43,418 nucleotides of DNA from Deltaproteobacteria bacterium RBG_13_43_22 (GTDB taxonomy: Bacteria > Desulfobacterota > RBG-13-43-22): NCBI GenBank assembly GCA_001797675.1, contig MGQB01000024.1, positions 1 through 43,418 of the forward strand, in the 5' to 3' direction. The notes under the pieces were generated by a model. It was given only the letters and a program-made list of their open reading frames with translations. It was not told the DNA's origin and ran no database searches. Both the position numbers and the translations under genes were made by a program. Below are positions 23,980 through 30,677 of the stretch, one piece after another (positions within the stretch are counted from its first letter, which is position 1; the number at the start of each line of letters is the position of its first letter).

Positions 23980-24681
23980 ATGGATAAAAAAGAAGGGTAT
24001 ACAAAAACAGTCCCCCCCTATTTGCCATATAAAACCCTAATCAATTTTATTGATAGTCTAAAGGTCGGATTACCACCACGGATTGATAAAAGTCTAATGA
24101 AATCAATGTCTGGCGGAATGCAATCACAACTTATGGTGGCCTTAGAATATTTAAAATTAATAGCCCCAAAAACAGGAGAAGTTCAGCCATCTATGAATTT
24201 AATTGTTCAGTCAGACGGCGCACAAAAGCAAGAGACATTAAAAAATATTCTGGTAGATGGTTATCCTTTTTTATTTCAGGAAGGAATTGACCTTAGTCGG
24301 ATAACCCAACAACAACTACGAGAAATATTTGAAAAAACAGGGTCTACCGGTGACACATTGCGAAAGAGTATTTCTTTTTTCTTAAAAGCAGCTAAGTCTT
24401 CTGGCATAAAAATATCTCCACACATTAAAACAACCCGTGGGCCACGAACCGGATTTAAACAAAAAAAGAAAGCCAATTTAGAACAAGAACAAAACGGACA
24501 GGAACTTGGAAAGAAAAAAACATTAAACATTCCGATAGATACTCCACTTAAAGAAATTTCATTGGAAAAAATTATAGCAGATAAATTTCCTGCCTTTAAT
24601 CCCGAATGGTCATCGGAAGTTCAGGCAAAATGGTTTGATGGATTTAAAGAGTTAATAACACAAATTAAGAAAACAGAATAA
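23980..24681 (+). CDS. DUF5343-like protein (transposon passenger)
   Basis: 233 residues. The N-terminal part TVPPYLPYKTLINFIDSLKV, then LPPRIDKSLMKSMSGGMQSQ and VALEYLKLIAPKTGE match what I know of DUF5343, a domain found in defence-island and mobile-element proteins with a winged-helix-like look. The middle is Lys/Gln rich (TGFKQKKKANLEQEQNGQEL), probably a flexible linker, and a short C-terminal helical domain follows. The start at 23980 has AAAGGAGG 9 nt upstream; an open extension to 23890 lacks an SD and overlaps the promoter. Function unknown. Confidence 0.68.
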   Translation: MDKKEGYTKTVPPYLPYKTLINFIDSLKVGLPPRIDKSLMKSMSGGMQSQLMVALEYLKLIAPKTGEVQPSMNLIVQSDGAQKQETLKNILVDGYPFLFQEGIDLSRITQQQLREIFEKTGSTGDTLRKSISFFLKAAKSSGIKISPHIKTTRGPRTGFKQKKKANLEQEQNGQELGKKKTLNIPIDTPLKEISLEKIIADKFPAFNPEWSSEVQAKWFDGFKELITQIKKTE

Positions 24682-24706
24682 GCGATGGAATAAAGGTGGT
24701 GATATT

Positions 24707-24784
24707 ATGAGAAGAAGATTAGCCTTTACTGGTTACTTGATCGCCGCCAGTAGGGGCCATAACAGCAAGACCCCAAGTCTGTAA
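24707..24784 (+). CDS. Possible 25-residue leader peptide
   Basis: ATG 24707 with AGGTGGT about 7 nt upstream opens a 25-codon frame (MRRRLAFTGYLIAASRGHNS, five more residues, TAA). Its last codons form the left arm of the hairpin at 24739-24819. Translation would therefore open that hairpin, which is the layout of an attenuator leader. It may equally be chance. Confidence 0.3.
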   Translation: MRRRLAFTGYLIAASRGHNSKTPSL

Positions 24785-24819
24785 TCCTTGGCGGGAAGAG
24801 ACTTGGGGTCGTGGCGATC
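24739..24819 (+). ncRNA. Strong two-tier hairpin, possible pseudoknot
   Basis: Between the DUF5343 and transposase genes, outer arms GATCGCC/GGCGATC (24739-24745 with 24813-24819) enclose a perfect 12-bp stem GACCCCAAGTCT/AGACTTGGGGTC (24769-24780 with 24799-24810). The loop of that stem contains TGGCGG (24789-24794), which can pair with CCGCCA (24744-24749), so a pseudoknot is possible. There is no T-run, so it is not a simple terminator. It is separated by only 2 bp from the tRNA-like fold downstream. Confidence 0.6.
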
Positions 24820-24821
24820 TT

Positions 24822-24893
24822 GGGGGGCGGGTAGGTACCCAGACCTGGGCTTTACATCCGGTCGCTTGGGGTTCGATTCCCCAGCCCTCCACC
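24822..24893 (+). ncRNA. tRNA-like structure in the transposon
   Basis: Its 3' part fits a tRNA exactly: anticodon-type stem CTGGG/TCCGG with 7-nt loop CTTTACA, 5-nt variable loop, T-stem TGGGG/CCCCA with loop TTCGATT, then acceptor GCCCTCC paired with 5' GGGGGGC, and A-CC at the end. The D-arm is abnormal: only 16 nt lie between acceptor and anticodon stem, and GGGT/ACCC leaves a 4-nt loop. The anticodon position would be TTA, matching the stop codon UAA, and position 37 is C, so I do not call it a functional tRNA. CCA is not encoded (CCT). Confidence 0.55.
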
Positions 24894-24949
24894 TAAATTA
24901 TTTTTAAGGGTAACAAATTTTTTAGGTTTTGTCAATAGGAGACTTAGAG

Positions 24950-25771
24950 ATGAATAATCTACCAACAGGAAAACAGGAAATGGCAATAGCGGCCTTAGTG
25001 GAAGGGTCTTCAATCCGTTCGGTTGAGCGAATGGCAGGCATTCATAGGGATACTATTATGCGCCTTCTTGTTCGGGTTGGAGACTCTTGCGAAAAGATCA
25101 TGGATTCAACTATGAGGGGCCTAACCTGTCGAAATGTGGAGGTTGACGAGATATGGTCGTTTGTTGGCAAGAAACAGCGTCATGTCAGCTTAGATGATGA
25201 TCCTCTAAAGGTTGGTGACTTTTATACGTTTGTGGCCCTTGATTCAGATACTAAGCTTATTCCTGCCTATAGGGTTGGGAAACGTGATCTTCCTACAGTT
25301 CAGGCTTTTATGGATGATTTGGGATCTCGCCTTGCTAATCGGGTTCAGTTAAGTTCGGATAAGTTAAGGGCTTATGTCGAAGCGGTTGAAACAACCTTTG
25401 GCCGAGATATTGATTATGGACAGATCGTAAAGTCCTATGAGGCTGAACCGAAGGGGCCGGGTAGATACAGTCCTCCAAGGGTAATTTCCGCCCTAAAGCA
25501 GTATATTGTTGGAAATCCTGAATGGAATAAGATTTGTACATCGCATATTGAAAACTCAAACCTTCTTATGCGTATGCAAATGCGTCGCCTTACTCGATTA
25601 ACGAATGCCTTTAGTAAGAAGCTGGAAAACCTTAAAGCCGCCGTCTCCTTACATTTTGCTCATTATAATTTTGTGAGGATTCATGGTACACTTAGGGTCA
25701 CTCCTGCAATGGAGGCGGGAATTACGGATCATATATGGTCAATCAGCGATCTCATTACAGAAAGGGGGTGA
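24950..25771 (+). CDS. IS1-family-like DDE transposase
   Basis: 273 residues. An N-terminal helix-turn-helix (LVEGSSIRSVERMAGIHRDT) and the IS1-type core with Asp66 (VEVDEIWSFVGKK), Asp137 (RVQLSSDKLRAYVEAVE) and Glu201 (HIENSNLLMRMQMRRLTR), then LHFAHYNFVRIHGTLRVTPA. This matches the single-frame relatives of IS1 transposases known from many metagenomes. The start at 24950 has AGGAG about 9 nt upstream. It is the only transposase in the element and must act on the 18-bp ends. The gene follows the structured RNA region by about 55 bp. Confidence 0.9.
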   Translation: MNNLPTGKQEMAIAALVEGSSIRSVERMAGIHRDTIMRLLVRVGDSCEKIMDSTMRGLTCRNVEVDEIWSFVGKKQRHVSLDDDPLKVGDFYTFVALDSDTKLIPAYRVGKRDLPTVQAFMDDLGSRLANRVQLSSDKLRAYVEAVETTFGRDIDYGQIVKSYEAEPKGPGRYSPPRVISALKQYIVGNPEWNKICTSHIENSNLLMRMQMRRLTRLTNAFSKKLENLKAAVSLHFAHYNFVRIHGTLRVTPAMEAGITDHIWSISDLITERG

Positions 25772-25776
25772 GAAAA

Positions 25777-25950
25777 ATGGGAAATAAACCAACTGTAAGG
25801 CCCGGTAGGGACGTTCCTGATTCTGGTATTTATAAAAGCAATAAATCGGGAATAAAAGCCACTCTTGTTAAGGGTGAACCAGCGCCACCTACCAGAAGTA
25901 AAGGCGAAACATGGAAGCAGGTTGTTGACACTAACCCTAAAAAGAAATGA
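25777..25950 (+). CDS. 57-residue basic protein, YjzC-like
   Basis: 57 residues beginning MGNKPTVRPGRDVPDSGIYK and ending in KKK, with GEPAPPTRSKGETWKQV near the end. The pattern PG(R/D)xxPxSGxY...G...PP resembles the small YjzC-type proteins, whose role is unknown. GGGGGTGAG lies 5 nt before the ATG. It starts 5 bp after the transposase stop, so it is co-expressed with the transposase and may assist it, a guess from position only. Confidence 0.6.
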   Translation: MGNKPTVRPGRDVPDSGIYKSNKSGIKATLVKGEPAPPTRSKGETWKQVVDTNPKKK

Positions 25951-25959
25951 GTCTATGAG

Positions 25960-25992
25960 GGCCTCGGCAATAATCTAATCCGGGGCCTTTTT
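25960..25992 (+). terminator. Rho-independent terminator after the transposase operon
   Basis: GGCCTCGG (25960-25967) pairs with CCGGGGCC (25980-25987) around a 12-nt loop and is followed by TTTTT. It ends the plus-strand operon and overlaps the end of the convergent gene. Confidence 0.75.
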
Positions 25993-26256
25993 ATTCATTA
26001 GGTGTGACCAAACCACCCCCGAAGCAATCCAGGCTATTATCTGCATTTCGTCAGGTCTTAAAAGAATTTGGGTTGGTTCAACCCCATCCTTTTCAAGTCT
26101 TAAATAAAGAGTATCCACCCTTGGCTTATTTTTTCCTTTTACAAAACCACCACTTATAACACAGTTATTACCAGAATACCCTTGCCGAATGATCTCGGTA
26201 AAGGTTAATCCATTTTCTTTCCAGGCGTGTTCTTTATCTATGCTTTTATTTTTCAA
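25975..26256 (-). CDS. Hypothetical protein running into the right transposon end
   Basis: About 93 residues. The part VDTLYLRLEKDGVEPTQILL, then RPDEMQIIAWIASGVVWSHL looks like real coding sequence, but I know no function. The only start codon near the front is TTG 26256, which lies within the right inverted repeat and has no SD. Either transcription and translation enter from outside, a non-standard start is used, or the gene lost its front when the transposon end formed. Confidence 0.5.
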   Translation of the reverse strand: MKNKSIDKEHAWKENGLTFTEIIRQGYSGNNCVISGGFVKGKNKPRVDTLYLRLEKDGVEPTQILLRPDEMQIIAWIASGVVWSHLMNKKAPD

Positions 26257-26270
26257 ATTAGGACACCGCC
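26253..26270 (-). repeat. Right terminal inverted repeat of the transposon
   Basis: TCAAATTAGGACACCGCC, perfect inverted match to 22333-22350, followed by the duplicated CCTGTCTC at 26271-26278. Confidence 0.93.
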
Positions 26271-26320
26271 CCTGTCTCTATTCCCTTGACTAATTTACAG
26301 CCCTCTGTTACCAAAATAAG

Positions 26321-26899
26321 ATGAATCTACTGGACATTGCCATTTTAATTATCGTTGCCGTAACGACTATCCGAGGTTTTTCTCGAGGAATTATTCAGGA
26401 GGCAGCTACCATTTTGGGTTTGATAGCCAGCTTTTTTTTATCCTCCTTATATTATCAAGATCTGGCCTTTTGGCTGGACCGCCTTATTTCCAACCATAAA
26501 ACCTTACTGAGTTTTTTCAGCTTTGTATTTATTTTTATTCTTTGCATCTTTTTTTTCAACTTTTTAGCCATCCTGGCCCGGAAGGCCATCCACCTGGTCT
26601 TGTTGGGATGGTTGGATCGGACTTTAGGCGGCCTGTTCGGCCTGATCAAGGGAGCGGTCATTATCTTTATTTTAGTCACCATCCTGACGGTTTTTTACCC
26701 GAAAAGCGGTCCCGTGGTTGAAAACTCTCGTTTTTTCCCCTCCACCCTTTCCCTTACCGAAAAATTGGCCTCTTTGATTCCCTTTAAAATCAAAGACGAT
26801 TTTTTTGAGAAAAAAGAGGCCCTGGAAAATTTTTGGGGGGGTCGAAAACAAAATATTAAAAAATTACAAAGGATTCCATATAATGGAAAACTCCCCTAA
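26321..26899 (+). CDS. cvpA: CvpA family membrane protein
   Basis: 192 residues with four hydrophobic helices and the family opening MNLLDIAILIIVAVTTIRGF SRG, then GLIASFFLSSLYY, the second-half WLDRTLGGLFGLIKGAVIIF and a polar tail. CvpA proteins are inner-membrane proteins linked to colicin V production and envelope stress; the molecular role is not settled. TTGACT at 26286-26291 could be the -35 of a promoter with a poor -10 (TACCAA). This lies just outside the transposon, so insertion may have changed upstream control. It overlaps mazG by 17 bp. Confidence 0.85.
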   Translation: MNLLDIAILIIVAVTTIRGFSRGIIQEAATILGLIASFFLSSLYYQDLAFWLDRLISNHKTLLSFFSFVFIFILCIFFFNFLAILARKAIHLVLLGWLDRTLGGLFGLIKGAVIIFILVTILTVFYPKSGPVVENSRFFPSTLSLTEKLASLIPFKIKDDFFEKKEALENFWGGRKQNIKKLQRIPYNGKLP

Positions 26900-27674
26900 C
26901 GCTCTAACTACTCTGGATGACCTTCGAGCATTAATGGCTCAACTGAGAGGGGAGCAGGGCTGCCCTTGGGATCGGAAACAGAACCTAGAGAGTCTTAAAA
27001 TCTATCTGCTTGAAGAAGCCTACGAACTGGCTGAGGCCCTGGATCGGGAAGCAACGGATGATGTCAAAGAAGAATTAGGGGATCTCTTGTTTCAAATTGT
27101 TTTTCTCAGTCGTCTCTATGAAGAAAAGGGGGACTTTGATTTGAATCAGGTGATGGATACCATCTATCAGAAGATGATCCGCCGCCATCCCCATGTTTTC
27201 GGAGATGAAACCTGGAATAACCCCAAGCAAGTGGTGCTGGGATGGCAGGATATTAAAGCCGTGGAGAAAAAAGGGCAGGATCCCTTTGAATCCATTCCGG
27301 AGCACTTACCGGCCCTGCTTAAGGCCCACCGGATTTCCCAAAGGGCCGCCGGCCTGGGTTTTGATTGGCCTGACCTCAGTAAAGTCTTAGAAAAAGTCCA
27401 GGAGGAATTAAGAGAGTTGGGAGAGGCCATTCAGGAAAACGACCTATCGTCGGCCAGAGAAGAACTGGGGGACTTATTGTTTTCTCTGGTAAATCTGGGC
27501 AGGTTTTTGGAATGCCCGGCGGAAAATGCCCTGCGCCGTACCATCCAAAAGTTTTTAAAGCGTTTTCAATTGATGGCCGGCGATCCCCGGTTCCAGGATA
27601 AAGGGGTTTCCTTTTTGCCGATTGATGAATGGGAAAAGTTGTGGCTAAGATCCAAGGAATCCGAACAAGGATAA
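26883..27674 (+). CDS. mazG: Nucleoside triphosphate pyrophosphohydrolase MazG
   Basis: 263 residues, the same length as E. coli MazG. Two MazG helical repeats each carry the metal motif ExxE...ExxD: EEAYELAEALDRE with VKEELGDLLFQIVFLSRLY (about 37-75) and VQEELRELGEAIQ with AREELGDLLFSLVNLGRFL (about 165-205). It hydrolyses NTPs/dNTPs to NMP and pyrophosphate and can lower ppGpp. The start at 26883 (AAAGGA upstream) overlaps cvpA, implying coupling. Confidence 0.95.
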   Translation: MENSPNALTTLDDLRALMAQLRGEQGCPWDRKQNLESLKIYLLEEAYELAEALDREATDDVKEELGDLLFQIVFLSRLYEEKGDFDLNQVMDTIYQKMIRRHPHVFGDETWNNPKQVVLGWQDIKAVEKKGQDPFESIPEHLPALLKAHRISQRAAGLGFDWPDLSKVLEKVQEELRELGEAIQENDLSSAREELGDLLFSLVNLGRFLECPAENALRRTIQKFLKRFQLMAGDPRFQDKGVSFLPIDEWEKLWLRSKESEQG

Positions 27675-27703
27675 GCTAAAAGGCGGGGTTCCGGTGAAGG
27701 GGT

Positions 27704-27910
27704 TCAGGAGGGTTTGTCTTTGGTATCTTTGCTATTTTCTTTCAGCTTGGCCTGTTCTTCGTTCTCGTTCTCTCCACTGATACTACTTTTAAATTCCCGG
27801 ATACTTTTCCCCAGACCTTTGCCGATTTCAGGCAGCTTTTTCGCTCCAAAGATAAACAAAGCGATACCCAAAATTATTATCAGTTCTGTAGAACCTATTG
27901 GACCAAACAT
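27704..27910 (-). CDS. tatA: Sec-independent translocase TatA/TatE
   Basis: 68 residues. One transmembrane helix (GSTELIIILGIALFIFGAKK), the hinge-and-amphipathic helix KLPEIGKGLGKSIREFKSSI and an acidic/Lys-rich tail, all standard for TatA/E. It forms the pore of the Tat system that exports folded cofactor proteins. AAAGGAG lies 5 nt before the ATG. No tatB or tatC is adjacent. Confidence 0.93.
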   Translation of the reverse strand: MFGPIGSTELIIILGIALFIFGAKKLPEIGKGLGKSIREFKSSISGENENEEQAKLKENSKDTKDKPS

Positions 27911-27968
27911 TGGATCTCCTTTAATTAGTCGTTCGCTTGTTTATATTTCAGAAGCCAGTAAACCCCTG

Positions 27969-28193
27969 TCAGACAACAACATTGCCGGAACCTTTCTTTA
28001 ATTGATTGAGTTCTCGATGAACCGGCCATTCGGCAAAACCCAAATAGAATAATACGATAATGTTAAGAAAAGGGACAACCAGGGTTAAACTAAGCCATCC
28101 GGAAAAACCTGCCTTAGAAAAGATTTTCCAAAAGGGAATCACCGCAACCAAACCTAAAAGGATGCCCGCCTCTTTTGCACCCATTCCAAACAT
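27969..28193 (-). CDS. Small two-helix membrane protein
   Basis: 74 residues with two hydrophobic helices (AGILLGLVAVIPFWKIFSKA and WLSLTLVVPFLNIIVLFYLG) and a polar C-terminal tail. The motif WxxFxKAGxxGWxxLxxxxP N is also seen in small inner-membrane proteins related to DUF805/'signal peptidase-adjacent' types, but I cannot name the family. A good SD (AAGGAGA) precedes ATG 28193. It is 58 bp upstream of tatA on the same strand and may share its transcript. Confidence 0.62.
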   Translation of the reverse strand: MFGMGAKEAGILLGLVAVIPFWKIFSKAGFSGWLSLTLVVPFLNIIVLFYLGFAEWPVHRELNQLKKGSGNVVV

Positions 28194-28315
28194 ACCCTTT
28201 TCTCCTTATTTTTAGAGGTTTAGTTTAATCCTGATTAGGTTTGGACCAATAATGAAACTACTGATCCGAAAGAGGAAACTGCCAGAGAATAATTTTTCTA
28301 AAATCATTTCTTCTT

Positions 28316-28486
28316 TCAATGATGGGGATTTCCTAAATTCCGCCAAGTCCTTATAACCACGATGGTCAAGGTCGCCCCGAGAAGGCCAAGGACCAGGTAG
28401 GTAAGGCCGAGAAAAAAGACATGGCCTATATCCCAGGGCACATCCCAAGGGAGTATGCTCCAAATACTGTGAGTACCGAACGACAC
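28316..28486 (-). CDS. 56-residue membrane protein with GTG start
   Basis: A frame starting at GTG 28486 reads MSFGTHSIWSILPWDVPWDI, then GHVFFLGLTYLVLGLLGATL TIVVIRTWRNLGNPHH: one long transmembrane helix with Trp-rich N-terminus and a His-rich end. AAAGGGGG lies 11 nt upstream of the GTG. It is convincing as protein; the alternative frame over the same region (to 28212) gives no sensible protein. It is divergent from the cytochrome c3 gene, sharing the palindrome region, so a link to electron transfer is possible but inferred. Confidence 0.6.
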   Translation of the reverse strand: MSFGTHSIWSILPWDVPWDIGHVFFLGLTYLVLGLLGATLTIVVIRTWRNLGNPHH

Positions 28487-28541
28487 TGTAAGGCCAACCC
28501 CCTTTAATACATTCTTATGCTTTTTTTAACAGAAATAACAG

Positions 28542-28568
28542 GTTCTGTCAACTTTTTCTTGACAGAAC
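28542..28568. promoter_or_regulatory. Palindromic operator over the cytochrome promoter
   Basis: GTTCTGTCAA (28542-28551) and TTGACAGAAC (28559-28568) form a perfect 10-bp inverted repeat with a 7-bp centre. The right arm contains the -35 hexamer of the cytochrome promoter, a place where a dimeric regulator would control it and perhaps also the divergent small gene. Confidence 0.6.
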
Positions 28569-28587
28569 GACCGCGTTTGATTATATA
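28559..28587 (+). promoter_or_regulatory. Sigma-70 promoter of the cytochrome c3 gene
   Basis: TTGACA (28559-28564), 17-bp spacer, TATATA (28582-28587), about 80 nt before the start codon. Confidence 0.7.
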
Positions 28588-28667
28588 AGAATATCCTTGG
28601 AAGATTGGTCTTACGAGAAAAATATTTCTAGCAATAAGGACTTCAGGAAAAGGAGGTGAGTGAGGAG

Positions 28668-29096
28668 ATGAAAAAAGGCTTGGCAATTATCACCATCATC
28701 ATGGCCTTTCTCTTTTCCTTGGGCTTGATGGCCTGGGTCTATGCCGCTGATAAGGCCCCTGATACCTTTAAGATCGATAATGACAAAGCTTTTTTTAAGG
28801 ATGGCAAACGGACAAAGCCGCCGGTGGAATATACCCACCTGAAGCACGAAAAAGATCACAAAATCGCCTGTACCGAATGCCACCATGTTTACAAAGACGG
28901 AAAAAATACCTGGAAACAGGGAAATAAGGTACAAAAGTGCAACGAGTGCCACAAGGCCGCCGAGCAGGGTAAGACTTTAACCCTTCAAAATGCCTTTCAT
29001 AAGAATTGCAAAGACTGCCACACCAAATTAAAGACCGCGGGCAAGAAATCTGGCCCTACCCTCTGTGCTCAGTGCCACGTGGTGGCAAAGAAGTAA
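28668..29096 (+). CDS. Periplasmic tetraheme cytochrome c3 family protein
   Basis: 142 residues. A signal peptide (MKKGLAIITIIMAFLFSLGL, cleavage after VYA) exports it. Four heme-binding motifs CTECH, CNECH, CKDCH and CAQCH plus upstream His ligands (YTHLKHEKDHK, CHH) mark class III cytochrome c. All four motifs are CxxCH; classic c3 proteins often have two CxxxxCH. It would shuttle electrons in the periplasm, for example between hydrogenase or formate dehydrogenase and membrane complexes. The start is ATG 28668 with AGGAGG 11 nt upstream; GTG 28656 would overlap the SD. Confidence 0.9.
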   Translation: MKKGLAIITIIMAFLFSLGLMAWVYAADKAPDTFKIDNDKAFFKDGKRTKPPVEYTHLKHEKDHKIACTECHHVYKDGKNTWKQGNKVQKCNECHKAAEQGKTLTLQNAFHKNCKDCHTKLKTAGKKSGPTLCAQCHVVAKK

Positions 29097-29124
29097 TACC
29101 TTTTTTAGGCTGGGAATTATGAAT

Positions 29125-29159
29125 AAAAGCCTGCCAGGAATCTTCCTGGCAGGCTTTTT
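29125..29159 (+). terminator. Rho-independent terminator after cytochrome c3
   Basis: AAAAGCCTGCCAGGAA pairs perfectly with TTCCTGGCAGGCTTTT around a 2-nt loop, with T-run on one side and A-run on the other, so it can work in both directions. Confidence 0.9.
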
Positions 29160-29320
29160 AATTAGAGAGCTTTGAAAAATGTTCAATTTTGTTCAAGTTC
29201 AAGAACGACGATCCCGCTCTTGGCGGGATTAACCACAGGAATACCTCTCGTATTTTAAGGATTAAAATTATAGTCTGACGCCGAGATTGGGCAAAAGGGG
29301 ATGTTTTTCAAAACCCTCAA

Positions 29321-29506
29321 TTAAATCTCAGTTACCGTGATTGCCTCTACTTCACAAACCTCGATACAACTCTCACAACCTAAGCATTCATCGGCTTGAA
29401 CGGGAATGGCCTTGCCGTCTTGAAGTTCAAAAACGTCTACCGGACAGACTTCTACGCATTCCTCATCTCCTACGCACTTTTCCGGGTCCACTTCAACCTT
29501 AAACAT
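29321..29506 (-). CDS. Small ferredoxin with an Asp-containing cluster site
   Basis: 61 residues with two cluster motifs. The second is standard: CLGCESCIEVCE. The first reads CVGDEECVEVCP, where Asp stands in place of the second Cys. The same change is known in Desulfovibrio africanus ferredoxin III and Pyrococcus ferredoxin, where the site holds a labile [3Fe-4S]/[4Fe-4S] cluster. It carries low-potential electrons in the cytoplasm. A hairpin at about 29211-29231 (TCCCGC/GCGGGA) lies downstream. Confidence 0.92.
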   Translation of the reverse strand: MFKVEVDPEKCVGDEECVEVCPVDVFELQDGKAIPVQADECLGCESCIEVCEVEAITVTEI

Positions 29507-29622
29507 AACGATTCTCTTTCCAGGCTTAAAATTTATTGAATTTTAGGATAAATCAGTCTTCCTAACCTATTTAGGAAAATAAATAAGAGTTGTCAAGCGA
29601 AAAGGTATTGGGATTGGGGAAT

Positions 29623-30675
29623 TCAGATCGCCCGGGTCGGTGAGAGAAGGATTAAAGGGCTTGTTCCATTTTTATCCCAATGTGACGGGGGTTCTTTCGA
29701 AAAAGGGGGAATGGGAGGGAGGATGAGCTTATATTTGCCGTTAAGCGGGAGTCCTAAACCGGAAAGGAATTTTTGGAATTCATCAACGGATCTTTCCTGA
29801 TCGGCCCCAAGGGAGGATTGTAAAAGCCTTCCTGCTTTTTCCCGGATAAAAAAACTCGCCTTCTCCGGTACCCACTCCTCGGCATGTTTTTGGGAAGTTG
29901 TACTAATTAAAGAGCTTAAATCCGGCAAGGGAATGGAAATGATCCCGCCTTCTTCCGGATCCAAACCATAATGATCGGTCCAAACCCACTGCTCGGTAGT
30001 AAAAAGATTCAAAGGTTCAGGGGACAATTGTTTTTTTAATTCCCGCCAGGCGGCCAGGGCCGGGGGACAAAGAATCTGGAATTCGTTCCTGCTTTGTGCC
30101 GGGGGGGCATTCGGTTTCCAATTCGATCCATCTTCCGGATTTTCCTGCCAGCCCTGGGCTAGGATTTTTTCCTGCTCTTCGATTTCGGCCAGAGAGACCT
30201 CCACTTCCCATTCCTGCATCATCCATTCGTGAATCAGACACAGGAGAATCGGTCCGCTAGTTATTGAAGACTTTTTGAAGGGTTTGATTAAAGGTCGCCC
30301 CTTCAAAAGACCGACGATTTCTTCCTCGGTTTCCTGATCCTTCAGCACATCAACCTGTTTGAGATATTTCAGATAACCCTTTTCCGGATCATTGGAGATA
30401 TAAGTCCGAATATCCCTCAACTTTCGGTCTTTTTCCCTGATTTCCTCCCGGGTACGCTCCATGGTCCTAACCTGAAGCAATCCCAGATCAACCAGAGAAC
30501 GACAGGATGGCGGCAAAGACAATGGATAAGGATGCAACAATACAACCTGATTAAATAAGAGAATAGACCAAATCAAGGCCTCCTCCTCTATCAGGGTATA
30601 AGGACAAACCAGGGTCGGATGAGAAAATTCAGAATTCACCGATAAGAGCTTATTAAGAAGGATTACCTTCGTCAA
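29623..30675 (-). CDS. Hypothetical soluble protein, 350 residues
   Basis: No family recognised. The start MTKVILLNKLLSVNSEFSHP resembles a protein that begins on a beta strand. Residues about 70-110 are a charged helix (MERTREEIREKDRKLRDIRT), and the C-terminus is Pro-rich (KLILPPIPPFSKEPPSHWDK). No signal or membrane helix and no catalytic motif stand out. It is preceded by a repeat element and the FrnE-type gene on the same strand. Base composition matches the neighbours, so it looks native. Confidence 0.6.
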   Translation of the reverse strand: MTKVILLNKLLSVNSEFSHPTLVCPYTLIEEEALIWSILLFNQVVLLHPYPLSLPPSCRSLVDLGLLQVRTMERTREEIREKDRKLRDIRTYISNDPEKGYLKYLKQVDVLKDQETEEEIVGLLKGRPLIKPFKKSSITSGPILLCLIHEWMMQEWEVEVSLAEIEEQEKILAQGWQENPEDGSNWKPNAPPAQSRNEFQILCPPALAAWRELKKQLSPEPLNLFTTEQWVWTDHYGLDPEEGGIISIPLPDLSSLISTTSQKHAEEWVPEKASFFIREKAGRLLQSSLGADQERSVDEFQKFLSGLGLPLNGKYKLILPPIPPFSKEPPSHWDKNGTSPLILLSPTRAI

Positions 30676-30677
30676 AC

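Larger units (their letters stand above)
22333..26270. mobile_element. IS1-like transposon with passenger genes (3,938 bp)
   Basis: Ends are perfect 18-bp inverted repeats, GGCGGTGTCCTAATTTGA at 22333-22350 and its complement at 26253-26270. Immediately outside both lies the same 8-bp CCTGTCTC (22325-22332 and 26271-26278), a target duplication of the size made by IS1-type elements. The interior is clearly more A+T rich than its surroundings. It holds one transposase gene (24950-25771) and at least seven further genes plus a structured RNA region. It was inserted between the divergent phoH and cvpA genes. Ends and duplication are intact, so insertion looks recent. Confidence 0.93.

Noticed and set aside
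24822..24893. A normal functional tRNA gene
   Set aside because: The D-arm is too short, the would-be anticodon matches a stop codon, C is at position 37 and CCA is not encoded; reported as tRNA-like only.
28212..28463. An 83-codon minus-strand frame upstream of the 74-residue membrane protein
   Set aside because: The product is Arg/Pro-rich and implausible; the overlapping frame 28316-28486 has an SD and a clean transmembrane helix.
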